A stretch of 64,000 nucleotides of DNA. Origin: Paenibacillus typhae (GTDB lineage: Bacteria > Bacillota > Bacilli > Paenibacillales > Paenibacillaceae). Numbering within the stretch: position 1 is the stretch's first letter; the number at the start of each line of letters is the position of its first letter. Under the pieces are notes generated by a model. The model had not been told where the DNA came from. It ran no database searches and was given only the letters and a program-made list of their open reading frames with translations. A program made the position numbers and the translations under genes. Where the stretch lies: positions 1-64,000 of the forward strand of contig NZ_FNDX01000015.1 in NCBI RefSeq assembly GCF_900099765.1, read 5' to 3'. Positions 25,134 through 32,961 of the stretch are shown piece by piece.

Positions 25134-25342
25134 TGACCGTGCCCGTCTACATTGTACTGATTTACGCGTTTATTGTATGGATAGACCCTTACGGCCTGCT
25201 GAAGCAGGGGAAAAAGCGGGATTTTTACATGTGCTCTGCACTGTGCCTGATTTCCTTCTCGCTGGCCTTCAGCCTGGCGATGGACTGGGAGATTCCCAGT
25301 CCCTCACCGCCGATTGTCTGGCTTGTTAAACAGCTATTCTAA
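25133..25342 (+). CDS. Small two-span protein between gerC and gerB, candidate germinant receptor D subunit
   Basis: The reading frame starts with an ATG that shares one base with the GerC stop codon (TAATG), giving 69 residues. Two hydrophobic segments (about residues 3-17 and 32-50) flank a short basic loop (KQGKKRDF), followed by a proline-rich tail. Size and two-helix layout match the D proteins described for some gerA-type operons, which modulate germinant receptors. The gene-for-gene identity with those cannot be proved by eye. Confidence 0.65.
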   Translation: MTVPVYIVLIYAFIVWIDPYGLLKQGKKRDFYMCSALCLISFSLAFSLAMDWEIPSPSPPIVWLVKQLF

Positions 25343-25365
25343 GAACCGTATAAAGGAGGGTGTGC

Positions 25366-26469
25366 ATGAGCAAGGAGATTATACCGGGAGGGCAATCCAT
25401 CAGTATCGTTATATTGTTCATCATCGGCAGCTCGCTGTTTATGGGTACTTCAGGCGAATCGGGCAACAGCATCTGGATTGCAATTATCCTGGCTGTACTG
25501 CTGGCAATCCCTCTGATGCTGATTTATGCGCGGCTCCATACGCTTTTTCCGGGGAAAAATCTGTTTGACATGCTCATTTCCGTCTTCGGGAGAGTCATAG
25601 GCCGGGTGTTCTCCTGTTTGTATATCTGGTATACCCTTCACCTGGGCTCACTGGTTCTCCGCAATTTCGGGGAATTCAGTAAGACAGTGGTCTTGACATC
25701 CACTCCCATGCTGGCTCCGATGCTGATTATCGGCCTGCTCTGTATCTGGGTGGTGAATGCAGGTATGGAGGTGGTCGGACGAAGCTCAAAATTTCTGTTG
25801 CTGTTCACTTTTGCCGTAATTGTTGTTGTCCAGCTGCTCTCTGTCCCCAAGTATGATTATCAGCATTTGAAGCCCCTGCTGCACAGCGGCTGGGGACCCG
25901 TATTCTCGGATGTGGCGGGCTCCTTTACGTTTCCATTTGCGGAGATTGTGGTTTTTCTGGGAGCCTTCACGGTTCTTCCGCGAAAAGGCTCGGCGGCACG
26001 GGTGCTGGTCAGCGGGGTGGTTATTGCAGGAGTGATCATTCTCGGCGTCTCTGTGCGGAATCTGCTTGTACTCGGTCCGGAAATTCTGTCATCGCTCTAT
26101 TTTCCCTCCTATGTGGCGGTCAGCCGGATTAATGTCGGAGATTTCCTGACCCGGATCGAGGGCTCGTCCGCCATAGTTTTTATAACCTCGCTGTTCATAA
26201 AAACAAGTCTTTGCCTGTATGTAAGCTGCCAGGGCATTTCAAGAGTCTTCAACCTGGAAAGCTACCGCTCAGTAGTTCTGCAGATGGGGCTGATTATGGT
26301 TTATATGGCGGATTTTATCTATAAGGATATTACGCAGATGCAGTATTTTGCCTATCATATTTATAAAGTGTACGCTCTGCCTTTTCAGTTGTTCATTCCG
26401 CTGCTGCTGTGGATTACCGCCGAAATAACGGCGCGCAGGGCCGGAGCCAGGGAGGAGCCTTCACCATGA
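25366..26469 (+). CDS. GerB-family germination permease (B subunit)
   Basis: A protein of about 367 residues with roughly ten membrane spans, related to the APC superfamily and the spore permease family GerAB/GerKB. AAAGGAGGG (25352-25360) supports the ATG at 25366 rather than the GTG at 25360. GGQSISIVILFIIGSSLF opens the first helix. It would form the membrane core that senses the germinant. The order A-C-small-B differs from the classical A-B-C arrangement but is common in Bacillales. Confidence 0.9.
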   Translation: MSKEIIPGGQSISIVILFIIGSSLFMGTSGESGNSIWIAIILAVLLAIPLMLIYARLHTLFPGKNLFDMLISVFGRVIGRVFSCLYIWYTLHLGSLVLRNFGEFSKTVVLTSTPMLAPMLIIGLLCIWVVNAGMEVVGRSSKFLLLFTFAVIVVVQLLSVPKYDYQHLKPLLHSGWGPVFSDVAGSFTFPFAEIVVFLGAFTVLPRKGSAARVLVSGVVIAGVIILGVSVRNLLVLGPEILSSLYFPSYVAVSRINVGDFLTRIEGSSAIVFITSLFIKTSLCLYVSCQGISRVFNLESYRSVVLQMGLIMVYMADFIYKDITQMQYFAYHIYKVYALPFQLFIPLLLWITAEITARRAGAREEPSP

Positions 26470-26487
26470 TAAAATGATAAAAGCACC

Positions 26488-26530
26488 TCGTGCCTGACTT
26501 TCCGTTTACCGCCGGCGGGAGGTTTTTTGT
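26488..26530 (+). terminator. Terminator-like hairpin after the germination operon
   Basis: ACCTC...GAGGT arms with a partly mismatched GCC/GGC extension are followed by six T residues. The stem is imperfect. Confidence 0.55.
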
Positions 26531-26624
26531 TATTTCCAAGCGTTGCTGAAGATCGTTATAATGAGAGACAGAGAATACGCCTTTGCGGGCTGAATGAGTT
26601 TTACGTTTAACAAGGAGGAAGCTT

Positions 26625-27251
26625 ATGAGTGTTTCGAGTATCATGATGTCCTCCCATTGGGGCAGAGAGGTCAGACATAAGTATGCAGCCCAGGGCTCCA
26701 AGGCGCTGGCTGTTGTTTTTCCGGGCCAGAATTATTCGGCTGAACGCTCACTGCTGGACTATGCAGGCAAGGTGGCTGCTGAGCACGGCTGTGATCTGCT
26801 GATTCTGGAATACGGCTATCAGAGCGCCCGGGCGGGATTCAAGCGGGAAGAGCTGGATATTGTCGTAGAGGAATGCAAAGCGGCACTGGGCGCGGTTGCC
26901 GAGTACGAGCAGCTGCTGTTCATCAGCAAAAGCATGGGGACCGTCATTGCCGGACGGCTGGCTGCAGAGCTGGGTGTGCAGCAGAAGACGGCTCATCTGT
27001 ACCTGACTCCTATCGCCGAAACGGTACCCTGGATCCGCAAAAGCCGGGGGAGTGTTATCTATGGCGGCAGCGACCCGATGTTCAGCGGGCAGCATCCTGC
27101 CGAAATCAGCGGACTGCCGAATATCAGGGTGTACCGGATTGATGACGCCAATCATGCGCTTGAGGTGGGCAGTGTTAATGAATCGCTGGCAGTGCTGCTG
27201 GTGATTATCAATTTTTATCATGAGTTTTTCAATGATGCACTTGAAGCTTAA
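26625..27251 (+). CDS. Alpha/beta-hydrolase-fold protein
   Basis: The 208-residue protein has a hydrolase-like order: VVFPGQNYSAERSLLDY, the nucleophile elbow FISKSMGTVIAG (SKSMG in place of a clean GxSxG), an acid in YGGSDPMFSG, and the histidine in DDANHALEVG. A GGAGGAAG site precedes the ATG. The elbow lacks its usual first glycine, so catalytic activity is plausible but not certain. Substrate unknown. It is the first gene of a rightward group with an ABM protein and a kinase-like protein. Confidence 0.7.
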   Translation: MSVSSIMMSSHWGREVRHKYAAQGSKALAVVFPGQNYSAERSLLDYAGKVAAEHGCDLLILEYGYQSARAGFKREELDIVVEECKAALGAVAEYEQLLFISKSMGTVIAGRLAAELGVQQKTAHLYLTPIAETVPWIRKSRGSVIYGGSDPMFSGQHPAEISGLPNIRVYRIDDANHALEVGSVNESLAVLLVIINFYHEFFNDALEA

Positions 27252-27288
27252 GGTTTGTTTTTAGTAAAGGGGAGAAGGAGGAAGTCAG

Positions 27289-27585
27289 ATGATATTGGAA
27301 GCGGCCATGCTGCAGATTCAACCGGGGCTTACAGCGGAGTTTGAAGCCAGCTTCACCAAGGCCTCTCCGCTGATTGCCTCCATTGAAGGCTATTTGGGAC
27401 ATGAGCTCCAGCACTGTCTGGAGGATGACCATAAATATCTGCTGCTTGTAAAGTGGCGGGCACTTGAGGATCATACGGTAGGATTCAGGGAATCAGCCCA
27501 GTACCAGGAATGGAAGGCCCTGCTTCACAGATATTACGACCCGTTCCCGGCAGTAGAGCATTTCACCAGCGTGAATCTGGACTAA
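27289..27585 (+). CDS. ABM-domain protein
   Basis: A 98-residue single-domain protein with the antibiotic-biosynthesis-monooxygenase fold: MILEAAMLQIQPGLTAEFEA, EGYLGHELQHCLEDDHKYLLL, and KWRALEDHTVGFRES. This is a second ABM protein in the window, but differs in sequence from the one at 16072. GGAGGAAGTC lies upstream. Function could be a small oxidative enzyme or a binding protein; the fold does not tell. Confidence 0.75.
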   Translation: MILEAAMLQIQPGLTAEFEASFTKASPLIASIEGYLGHELQHCLEDDHKYLLLVKWRALEDHTVGFRESAQYQEWKALLHRYYDPFPAVEHFTSVNLD

Positions 27586-27600
27586 ACGGGAGGAACGGCT

Positions 27601-28422
27601 ATGGAGTATAACCGGCGGGTAGGTGCAGGCCGGACTGCAGAAGTGTTTGAGCACGGGGATAATACGATTGTTAAGCTATATCTGGAGGATTTTTCTCCGG
27701 CTGCAGTGGAGCAGGAATTCAGGGTAAGCTCATATGTGTATAACCAAGGCAGTGTCCGCACTCCCAGGCCTGTCGGGCTGACTGAAGCAGAAGGGCGCAG
27801 GGGCATTGTCTTTCAGCAGATTCACGGGCGTTCCCTGCTGGGCCAGATCAGCGGACAGCCCTGGCGTTTACCCGTGTATGCCAAGCAGCTCGCCTCCCTG
27901 CATGATCAGCTGCATCAGCTGGAGGGCAGCCCGGAGCTTGGTCAGCATAAGGAGCAGCTTCACAGACAGATTGTAGCCGCACCCATGCTGACCATGGAGG
28001 AGAAAACGGCTGTTCTGGAACATCTGCAGCGGCTGCCTGAAGGCAGTAGGCTGTGTCACGGCGACTTCCACCCTGATAATGTGCTTATTGATGCCGACGG
28101 TGCCTGGATTATCGACTGGATGAACGGCATTTCCGGGAATCCTGCGGCGGATGCCGCAAGATCAGTGCTGCTGTTCAGCATGGGGGCGATGCCACCGGGG
28201 AGCTCATTCACCGCACGGGTGGTCACCGGCTTCATCAGGCAGAAGCTTACGAAGGTCTATATCCGCGAATACCTCCGCTTGTCGGGCCGCAGCTATGCCG
28301 AGATCAATGCCTGGGTGCTGCCGGTAGCTGCTGCGAGGCTAATCGAAGGAGTTCCGGCCGCAGAGAAGGAGCAGCTGGCCAAAGAAATCCGCAGGCGTCT
28401 GAGATCATTGCGGAAGTCCTAG
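27601..28422 (+). CDS. APH-family phosphotransferase (kinase-like fold)
   Basis: The 273-residue protein shows the aminoglycoside phosphotransferase fold: an N-terminal GAGRTAEVFEHGDNTIVKLY, catalytic loop LCHGDFHPDNVLI (about residues 150-162) and metal loop IIDWMNG. The family phosphorylates small molecules such as antibiotics, choline or amino sugars, and many members have no resistance role. It starts 15 bp after the ABM gene, so it is co-transcribed. A resistance function is not supported by sequence alone. Confidence 0.8.
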   Translation: MEYNRRVGAGRTAEVFEHGDNTIVKLYLEDFSPAAVEQEFRVSSYVYNQGSVRTPRPVGLTEAEGRRGIVFQQIHGRSLLGQISGQPWRLPVYAKQLASLHDQLHQLEGSPELGQHKEQLHRQIVAAPMLTMEEKTAVLEHLQRLPEGSRLCHGDFHPDNVLIDADGAWIIDWMNGISGNPAADAARSVLLFSMGAMPPGSSFTARVVTGFIRQKLTKVYIREYLRLSGRSYAEINAWVLPVAAARLIEGVPAAEKEQLAKEIRRRLRSLRKS

Positions 28423-28443
28423 CACTTTTCTGGAGATGAGTGT

Positions 28444-28527
28444 TATACTGTACGACTGCAACTGTGTAAGGGGAAATATAAGATGGTCCAGGTCAGCCAG
28501 AGCTTCTGGCTGGCTTTTTTTGTGTGA
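28444..28527 (+). other. Candidate short transcript with mini-ORF and terminator
   Basis: An extended -10 (TGTTATACT, 28441-28449), AAGGGG (28468-28473), an ATG (28483) opening a 14-codon frame that ends inside the terminator, and the terminator itself are packed within 90 bp. Whether it is expressed is unknown. Confidence 0.3.
28494..28521 (+). terminator. Intrinsic terminator
   Basis: CAGCCAGA and TCTGGCTG pair around GCT and are followed by GGC and a run of seven T residues. It could end either the APH operon or the short transcript. Confidence 0.8.
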
Positions 28528-28545
28528 AATCATGAACCATGAACC

Positions 28546-28661
28546 GCTAACGGACTGAAATGACCTTTTTTCTCTGAATTGGGGCATATAAGGCCGATGG
28601 TGTTCGTTAGGATGACTAAAGAACGGTTTAGCTGAAAATAAGCGCATTTGAGTCCGTTACA
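28546..28661. repeat. Imperfect inverted-repeat element (~116 bp), second repeat family
   Basis: The ends CTAACGGACTGAAATG (28547-28562) and CATTTGAGTCCGTTAC (28645-28660) are complementary at 14 of 16 positions, and the match extends into about 27-bp arms with T-rich interiors. No coding sequence lies inside. It differs in sequence from the family at 13497, 43980 and 56403. Confidence 0.7.
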
Positions 28662-28838
28662 GGATGAGGTGTGTGTCTGGCGCGTTAACCTGTTGGGCAT
28701 CCGCTGTAGCAGGAGATTTGAATTTATTATGGGGTGGCCGCAGAGTTCCTGAGCCGGCATCCATATTAAGTCCGCAATATATGCCCCGGGGCTTGCCCGG
28801 ACCGGACCCTAAAATGATCTTGCCTTAGCCCAAAAACG

Positions 28839-28894
28839 TTCAGCAAACTTTCAGCCTGGCCTCATTGACGATTAAGGTACGGGTGCAATAATAC
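28839..28894 (+). promoter_or_regulatory. Promoter with OmpR-type direct repeat, glycosyltransferase pair
   Basis: TTGACG (28865-28870) and TAATAC (28889-28894) are 18 bp apart. A direct repeat TTCAGC-AAACT-TTCAGC (28839-28855) ends 9 bp upstream of the -35, with an 11-bp period typical of OmpR/PhoB-type regulators. The two-component system at 34485 has a closely similar repeat in its own upstream region. Confidence 0.6.
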
Positions 28895-28968
28895 GGCTAT
28901 GCAATGCTTGACTCTGGGGAGAGAGCGCTGCCGAATGAGGTTCTATTGAAAGATGGGAGTGGAACAAC

Positions 28969-31191
28969 TTGAATGATGTTAAAAAAACCGGCTCTGACGT
29001 GGTACTGCTGTTTATTCTGCTGCTGGCAGCCTTTCTTTACGGATTCGGGATCTGGAATGATCATTATGTAAATACGTATTACACCACTGCTGTCGGAAGC
29101 ATGCTGCAGAGCTTCCACAATTTCTTCTTTGCTTCGCTGGATTCTGCGGGTTCTGTAACCGTGGATAAGCCGCCGGTGACATTCTGGATTCAGACGCTTA
29201 GCGCCTGGATCTTCGGGCTGCACGGCTGGAGTGTTATCCTGCCTCAAGCCTTGGCCGGCGTTGGCTCGGTACTGCTGGTCTACCTGCTGGTTAAGCCAAG
29301 CTTCGGCAGAACAGCGGCCCGCCTTGCCGCGCTGGCGATGGCTGCCACGCCAGTTGCAGCGGCAGTCAGCCGCACGAACAACATTGATGCCATGCTGGTC
29401 TTTACCCTGCTGCTGGCAGCCTGGTTTTTGTTCAAAGGGACCAGACAGCATAGAACAGGCAGTCTTCTCACCGCTTTCGGACTGATCGGGGTGGCCTTCA
29501 ACGAGAAGATGCTGCAGGCCTATATGGTTGTGCCGGCTTTTTATCTGTTCTATATTGTGGCCGCCAAGGTCAACTGGAAGAAAAAAACCGGCGTTCTGGC
29601 CGCCTGCACCGCAGTGCTGCTGGTCATTTCGCTCTCCTGGGCGGTTATCGTTGACTCGATTCCGGCGGATAAACGGCCGTATATAGGCAGCAGCGGCACC
29701 GACTCTGTGCTGAATCTGGCCTTTGGATACAACGGGGTATCCCGTCTGACCGGTGACCGCAGCACTGGAGGCGGCATGCCGGGTGGTGGCGGCTTCGGCG
29801 GCTTCGGCGGCCAGATGCCGGGCATGAACGGTGAGATGCCGCCCTTTGGCGGGGGAATGCCGGGCCTGAATGGTGAGATGCCCGCTATGGATGGGGCCGG
29901 CGGGCAGGGCAGCCCGGACGGCCAGAGACAGGGCAGTGACGACGGTACCCGCGGCCAGCAGGGTACAGGCGGCGGAGCGCGCGGCGGCGACAGCGGCGCG
30001 GCATCCCGCGGCCAGAACGTGCCGGGCGCGGAGGACGGCGGCGGAATGCCTCCGGCACAAGGCGGAGGCCAAGGTGCGGGGGACGGCGGGATGCCGGGAG
30101 CTTGGCCGGACGGCGGAGGCCGGCAGTTCGGGGGCGCTGACGGCAGCCGGGGCATGCCGGGTGGCGGCATGTTCAACACCGGCACCGCCGGTCCGCTTCG
30201 GCTGTTCCAGCAGGAGTTGTCCGGCCAGTCCAGCTGGCTGCTGCCCTTTGTATTATTCGGCGTAATCGGTATTTTTACCAGTCTGCGCCGCAGGCATTTT
30301 ACGATGCAGCACAAGGAAGCCCTGTTCTGGCTGTCCTGGCTGGTTCCGGCGATGGGCTTCTTCAGTATCGCCGGATTCTTCCACCAGTATTATCTGATCA
30401 TGATGGCGCCGCCGGTTGCGGCGCTGGCCGGAGCAGGCTGGTTCAAGCTCTGGCACTACTATAAAGAGCGTTCCGGCTGGCTGTCCTGGCTGCTTCCGGC
30501 AGCTGTTCCGGCTACTGCAGCCTTCCAGTGGTACATTATTCGTCCTTATGACAGCACTATCGGCAGCGGCTGGTCAATCGGAGTGCTGGCTGCAGGGCTT
30601 GCAGCAGCCTTGCTTCTGATTGTGCTGCGGATGCTAAAAGGCCGGGGGAAGCCGGCCCTTGTCCATGCCGCAGCTGTAGCCGGGCTGCTGGTGCTGCTGA
30701 TCGGCCCGCTGTACTGGGCGTTTACACCTATCACCTACGGCCTTAACAGTATGACTCCGGCCGCAGGTCCTGACAGCAGTAACAGCGGCGGCTTCGGAGT
30801 AGGCGGCGGACGAAATGCCAGCACCGGAGTGAACGGGGAGCTGCTGGCTTATCTGAAGGAGCACAATACAGGTGAAGAATATCTGTTCGCAGCCATGGAT
30901 TACGGGACAGCAGGCCCTTATATTATCGATAAAGGTGAAAAAGTAGTTATTCTGAACGGCTTCAACAACTCCGATGTACCTTACACGACTGAGTCACTGC
31001 AGGCACTGGTGGAAAGCGGCAAGGTGAAATATTTTCTCGTTACCAGTGGCGGTATGGGCGGAGGAAGGGGCGGTAATTCCGGGATTACAAGCTGGATTAC
31101 GGAAAATGGCACAGAGGTGCCGTCAGCCGACTGGCAGGGAACCGTGACGGGCGGAGCCGGAGGAACCCTGTATGAGGTCCATTTAGACTAA
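28969..31191 (+). CDS. GT39/PMT-like integral membrane glycosyltransferase with Gly-rich insertion (YkcB-like)
   Basis: The 740-residue protein starts with TTG (28969), with GGGAGTGG upstream. It has about 12 membrane spans and the PMT-type motifs SAGSVTVDKPPVTFWIQ and SRTNNIDAMLVF, like Bacillus YkcB. A repeat-like Gly/Met/Pro insertion spans about residues 266-404. It should transfer a sugar from a polyprenyl phosphate carrier to an extracytoplasmic acceptor. The following GT2 gene probably makes that donor. The insertion could be an external flexible loop. Confidence 0.85.
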   Translation: MNDVKKTGSDVVLLFILLLAAFLYGFGIWNDHYVNTYYTTAVGSMLQSFHNFFFASLDSAGSVTVDKPPVTFWIQTLSAWIFGLHGWSVILPQALAGVGSVLLVYLLVKPSFGRTAARLAALAMAATPVAAAVSRTNNIDAMLVFTLLLAAWFLFKGTRQHRTGSLLTAFGLIGVAFNEKMLQAYMVVPAFYLFYIVAAKVNWKKKTGVLAACTAVLLVISLSWAVIVDSIPADKRPYIGSSGTDSVLNLAFGYNGVSRLTGDRSTGGGMPGGGGFGGFGGQMPGMNGEMPPFGGGMPGLNGEMPAMDGAGGQGSPDGQRQGSDDGTRGQQGTGGGARGGDSGAASRGQNVPGAEDGGGMPPAQGGGQGAGDGGMPGAWPDGGGRQFGGADGSRGMPGGGMFNTGTAGPLRLFQQELSGQSSWLLPFVLFGVIGIFTSLRRRHFTMQHKEALFWLSWLVPAMGFFSIAGFFHQYYLIMMAPPVAALAGAGWFKLWHYYKERSGWLSWLLPAAVPATAAFQWYIIRPYDSTIGSGWSIGVLAAGLAAALLLIVLRMLKGRGKPALVHAAAVAGLLVLLIGPLYWAFTPITYGLNSMTPAAGPDSSNSGGFGVGGGRNASTGVNGELLAYLKEHNTGEEYLFAAMDYGTAGPYIIDKGEKVVILNGFNNSDVPYTTESLQALVESGKVKYFLVTSGGMGGGRGGNSGITSWITENGTEVPSADWQGTVTGGAGGTLYEVHLD

Positions 31192-31219
31192 GCACATTTC
31201 ATTTAAGGAGGAGCTGCCC

Positions 31220-32200
31220 ATGAGTATGAACGTGCGCTATTCCGTCATTATACCGATGTACAATGAAGAAGCCGTGATTCAGGAAACTTACCGGCGGATC
31301 AAAAAAGTTATGGGAACAACAGGAGAGCCCTATGAGCTGCTGTTTGTAAATGACGGCAGTACGGACAACTGTGCGCAGATGATAGAGGAGTGCAGCTACT
31401 GGGATGAGAGCGTGAAGCTGATCGATCTGTCCCGCAATTTCGGGCACCAGATCGCCATTACTGCCGGGATGGATTATTCGCTGGGCGATGCGGTCATCAT
31501 TATTGATGCCGATCTGCAGGACCCACCGGAGCTGATTCTGAAGATGATCGAGGAATGGAAAAAGGGCTATGAGGTGGTGTATGCCAAGCGGATTAAGCGT
31601 AAAGGTGAATCTGTATTTAAAAAATGGACGGCCAGCGCCTTTTACCGGATTCTCCGCTATTCCACTGACATCTCTATTCCGGTTGACACGGGGGACTTCC
31701 GGCTGATTGACCGCAAGGTATGCGAAGAGCTGAAACGGCTGCCGGAGAAAAACCGGTTTGTCCGCGGCCTGGTCAGCTGGGTGGGCTTCCGGCAGAAGGC
31801 GATAGAATACGAGCGCGATGAGCGGCTGGCAGGTGAAACCAAATATCCGCTGAAGCGGATGATCAAGCTGTCGCTGGATGGCATCACTTCGTTTTCATAC
31901 AAGCCGCTGAAGCTGGCAGGTTATCTCGGAGGGCTGCTGTCAGCCGGCGGATTCCTGTACCTGATGTATGTGCTGTACCTGGCGCTCTTTACGGACGAGG
32001 TCGTTAAAGGCTGGGCGTCAATGATCGGCATTACCTTAACGTTCAACGGGTTCGTGCTGATCATGCTGGGTATTCTCGGTGAGTATGTAGGCCGGATTTA
32101 TGATGAGACCAAGGGCCGTCCGCTGTATATTGTGCAGGATTTCTATGAGGGCAGGGCGCAGACTGTCCAGGAGCCCAGAGTAGCCCAGCTTAACAAGTGA
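31220..32200 (+). CDS. GT2 polyprenyl-phosphate glycosyltransferase (YkcC/GtrB-like)
   Basis: The 326-residue protein has the DPM1/GtrB layout: YSVIIPMYNEEAVIQETY, the DXD-type IIDADLQDPPELI (about residues 93-105), and VDTGDFRLIDRK, followed by two C-terminal membrane helices (about residues 232-256 and 270-292). It should load a sugar onto undecaprenyl phosphate at the inner membrane face. It follows the PMT-like gene by 28 bp, giving the donor-maker and acceptor-transferase pair known as ykcBC in Bacillus. Confidence 0.88.
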   Translation: MSMNVRYSVIIPMYNEEAVIQETYRRIKKVMGTTGEPYELLFVNDGSTDNCAQMIEECSYWDESVKLIDLSRNFGHQIAITAGMDYSLGDAVIIIDADLQDPPELILKMIEEWKKGYEVVYAKRIKRKGESVFKKWTASAFYRILRYSTDISIPVDTGDFRLIDRKVCEELKRLPEKNRFVRGLVSWVGFRQKAIEYERDERLAGETKYPLKRMIKLSLDGITSFSYKPLKLAGYLGGLLSAGGFLYLMYVLYLALFTDEVVKGWASMIGITLTFNGFVLIMLGILGEYVGRIYDETKGRPLYIVQDFYEGRAQTVQEPRVAQLNK

Positions 32201-32228
32201 ACAGGGAAGAGAGACCTCTCCGGTACGA

Positions 32229-32285
32229 AAAAAAGCTATCTCTGCAGATATGGCCTCAGGCCAATCCGCCGGGATAGCTTTTTTG
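32229..32285. terminator. Bidirectional terminator
   Basis: AAAAAAAGCTATC and GATAGCTTTTTTT arms enclose a long spacer between the glycosyltransferase pair and the convergent flavoprotein gene. Confidence 0.75.
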
Positions 32286-32323
32286 CTGCCCAATATTGCT
32301 GAGCCGTATATGAGTGCCCCTTA

Positions 32324-32890
32324 CTAAGCCTTCAGCAAATCGTGGTCCACATATCTTGCACCGTTCAGCTCGCTGATGATGTTGATGGCAACCTTTGCAC
32401 CGTCACCGGCAGTGATGATGGCGTGTACACTGACACCGGCAACTGTCCCGGCAGCCCAGATACCGTCAACATTGGTTTTGCCCTCTGCGTTAACGGCCAC
32501 TACGGTTTTGATTCTTGGCTCGGTGCCGTCCTTCGTTTCTACTCCTGCTTTGGCCGCGAGGTCCGTCAGCACGCCTGTTGCCAGGATAACATGCTTCGCT
32601 TTGTAAGCAGAACCGCTTTCGGTTTCGATCGTAATGCCTTCGCCGCCCGCTATGAGGTTAACGGCCTGATCGGCAACCAGCTCTGCTCCAAATTTGACCG
32701 CCTGCTTATGGCCGGTTTCAACCAGGTCGGGACCGCCGATTTCGGCAATTCCATAATAGTTCTCATACCAGCCTCTGCGGGTCATGCCTTTGTCATTGTC
32801 AATCAACAGCGTTGTTTTGCCCGCCTTGGCAGTGAACAGGGCAGCGCTTGCACCGGCAGGGCCGGCTCCGATAACAGCAACTTCATACAT
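32324..32890 (-). CDS. Short FAD-binding oxidoreductase, single-domain TrxB-like
   Basis: The 188-residue protein has the FAD-binding fold only: VAVIGAGPAGASAALFTAKAG (residues 4-24), HVILATGVLTDLA (about 104-116) and GIWAAGTVAGVS (about 148-159) followed by GDGAKVAINIISEL. It lacks the NADPH-binding domain and the CxxC of thioredoxin reductase, so it is not a standard TrxB. An AGGAGG site lies before its start on the minus strand. It may be transcribed from its own promoter downstream of the two-component genes. Redox partner unknown. Confidence 0.8.
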   Translation of the reverse strand: MYEVAVIGAGPAGASAALFTAKAGKTTLLIDNDKGMTRRGWYENYYGIAEIGGPDLVETGHKQAVKFGAELVADQAVNLIAGGEGITIETESGSAYKAKHVILATGVLTDLAAKAGVETKDGTEPRIKTVVAVNAEGKTNVDGIWAAGTVAGVSVHAIITAGDGAKVAINIISELNGARYVDHDLLKA

Positions 32891-32961
32891 AGCGATAACC
32901 TCCTGAAAGTTAAGTAAAGTTAAGTATGCTTACTATTATAACGTTAATTACGGCTTATAAG

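Noticed and set aside
27601..28422. Aminoglycoside resistance gene
   Set aside because: The APH fold alone does not indicate resistance; the sequence is not close to a known resistance enzyme as far as I can tell.
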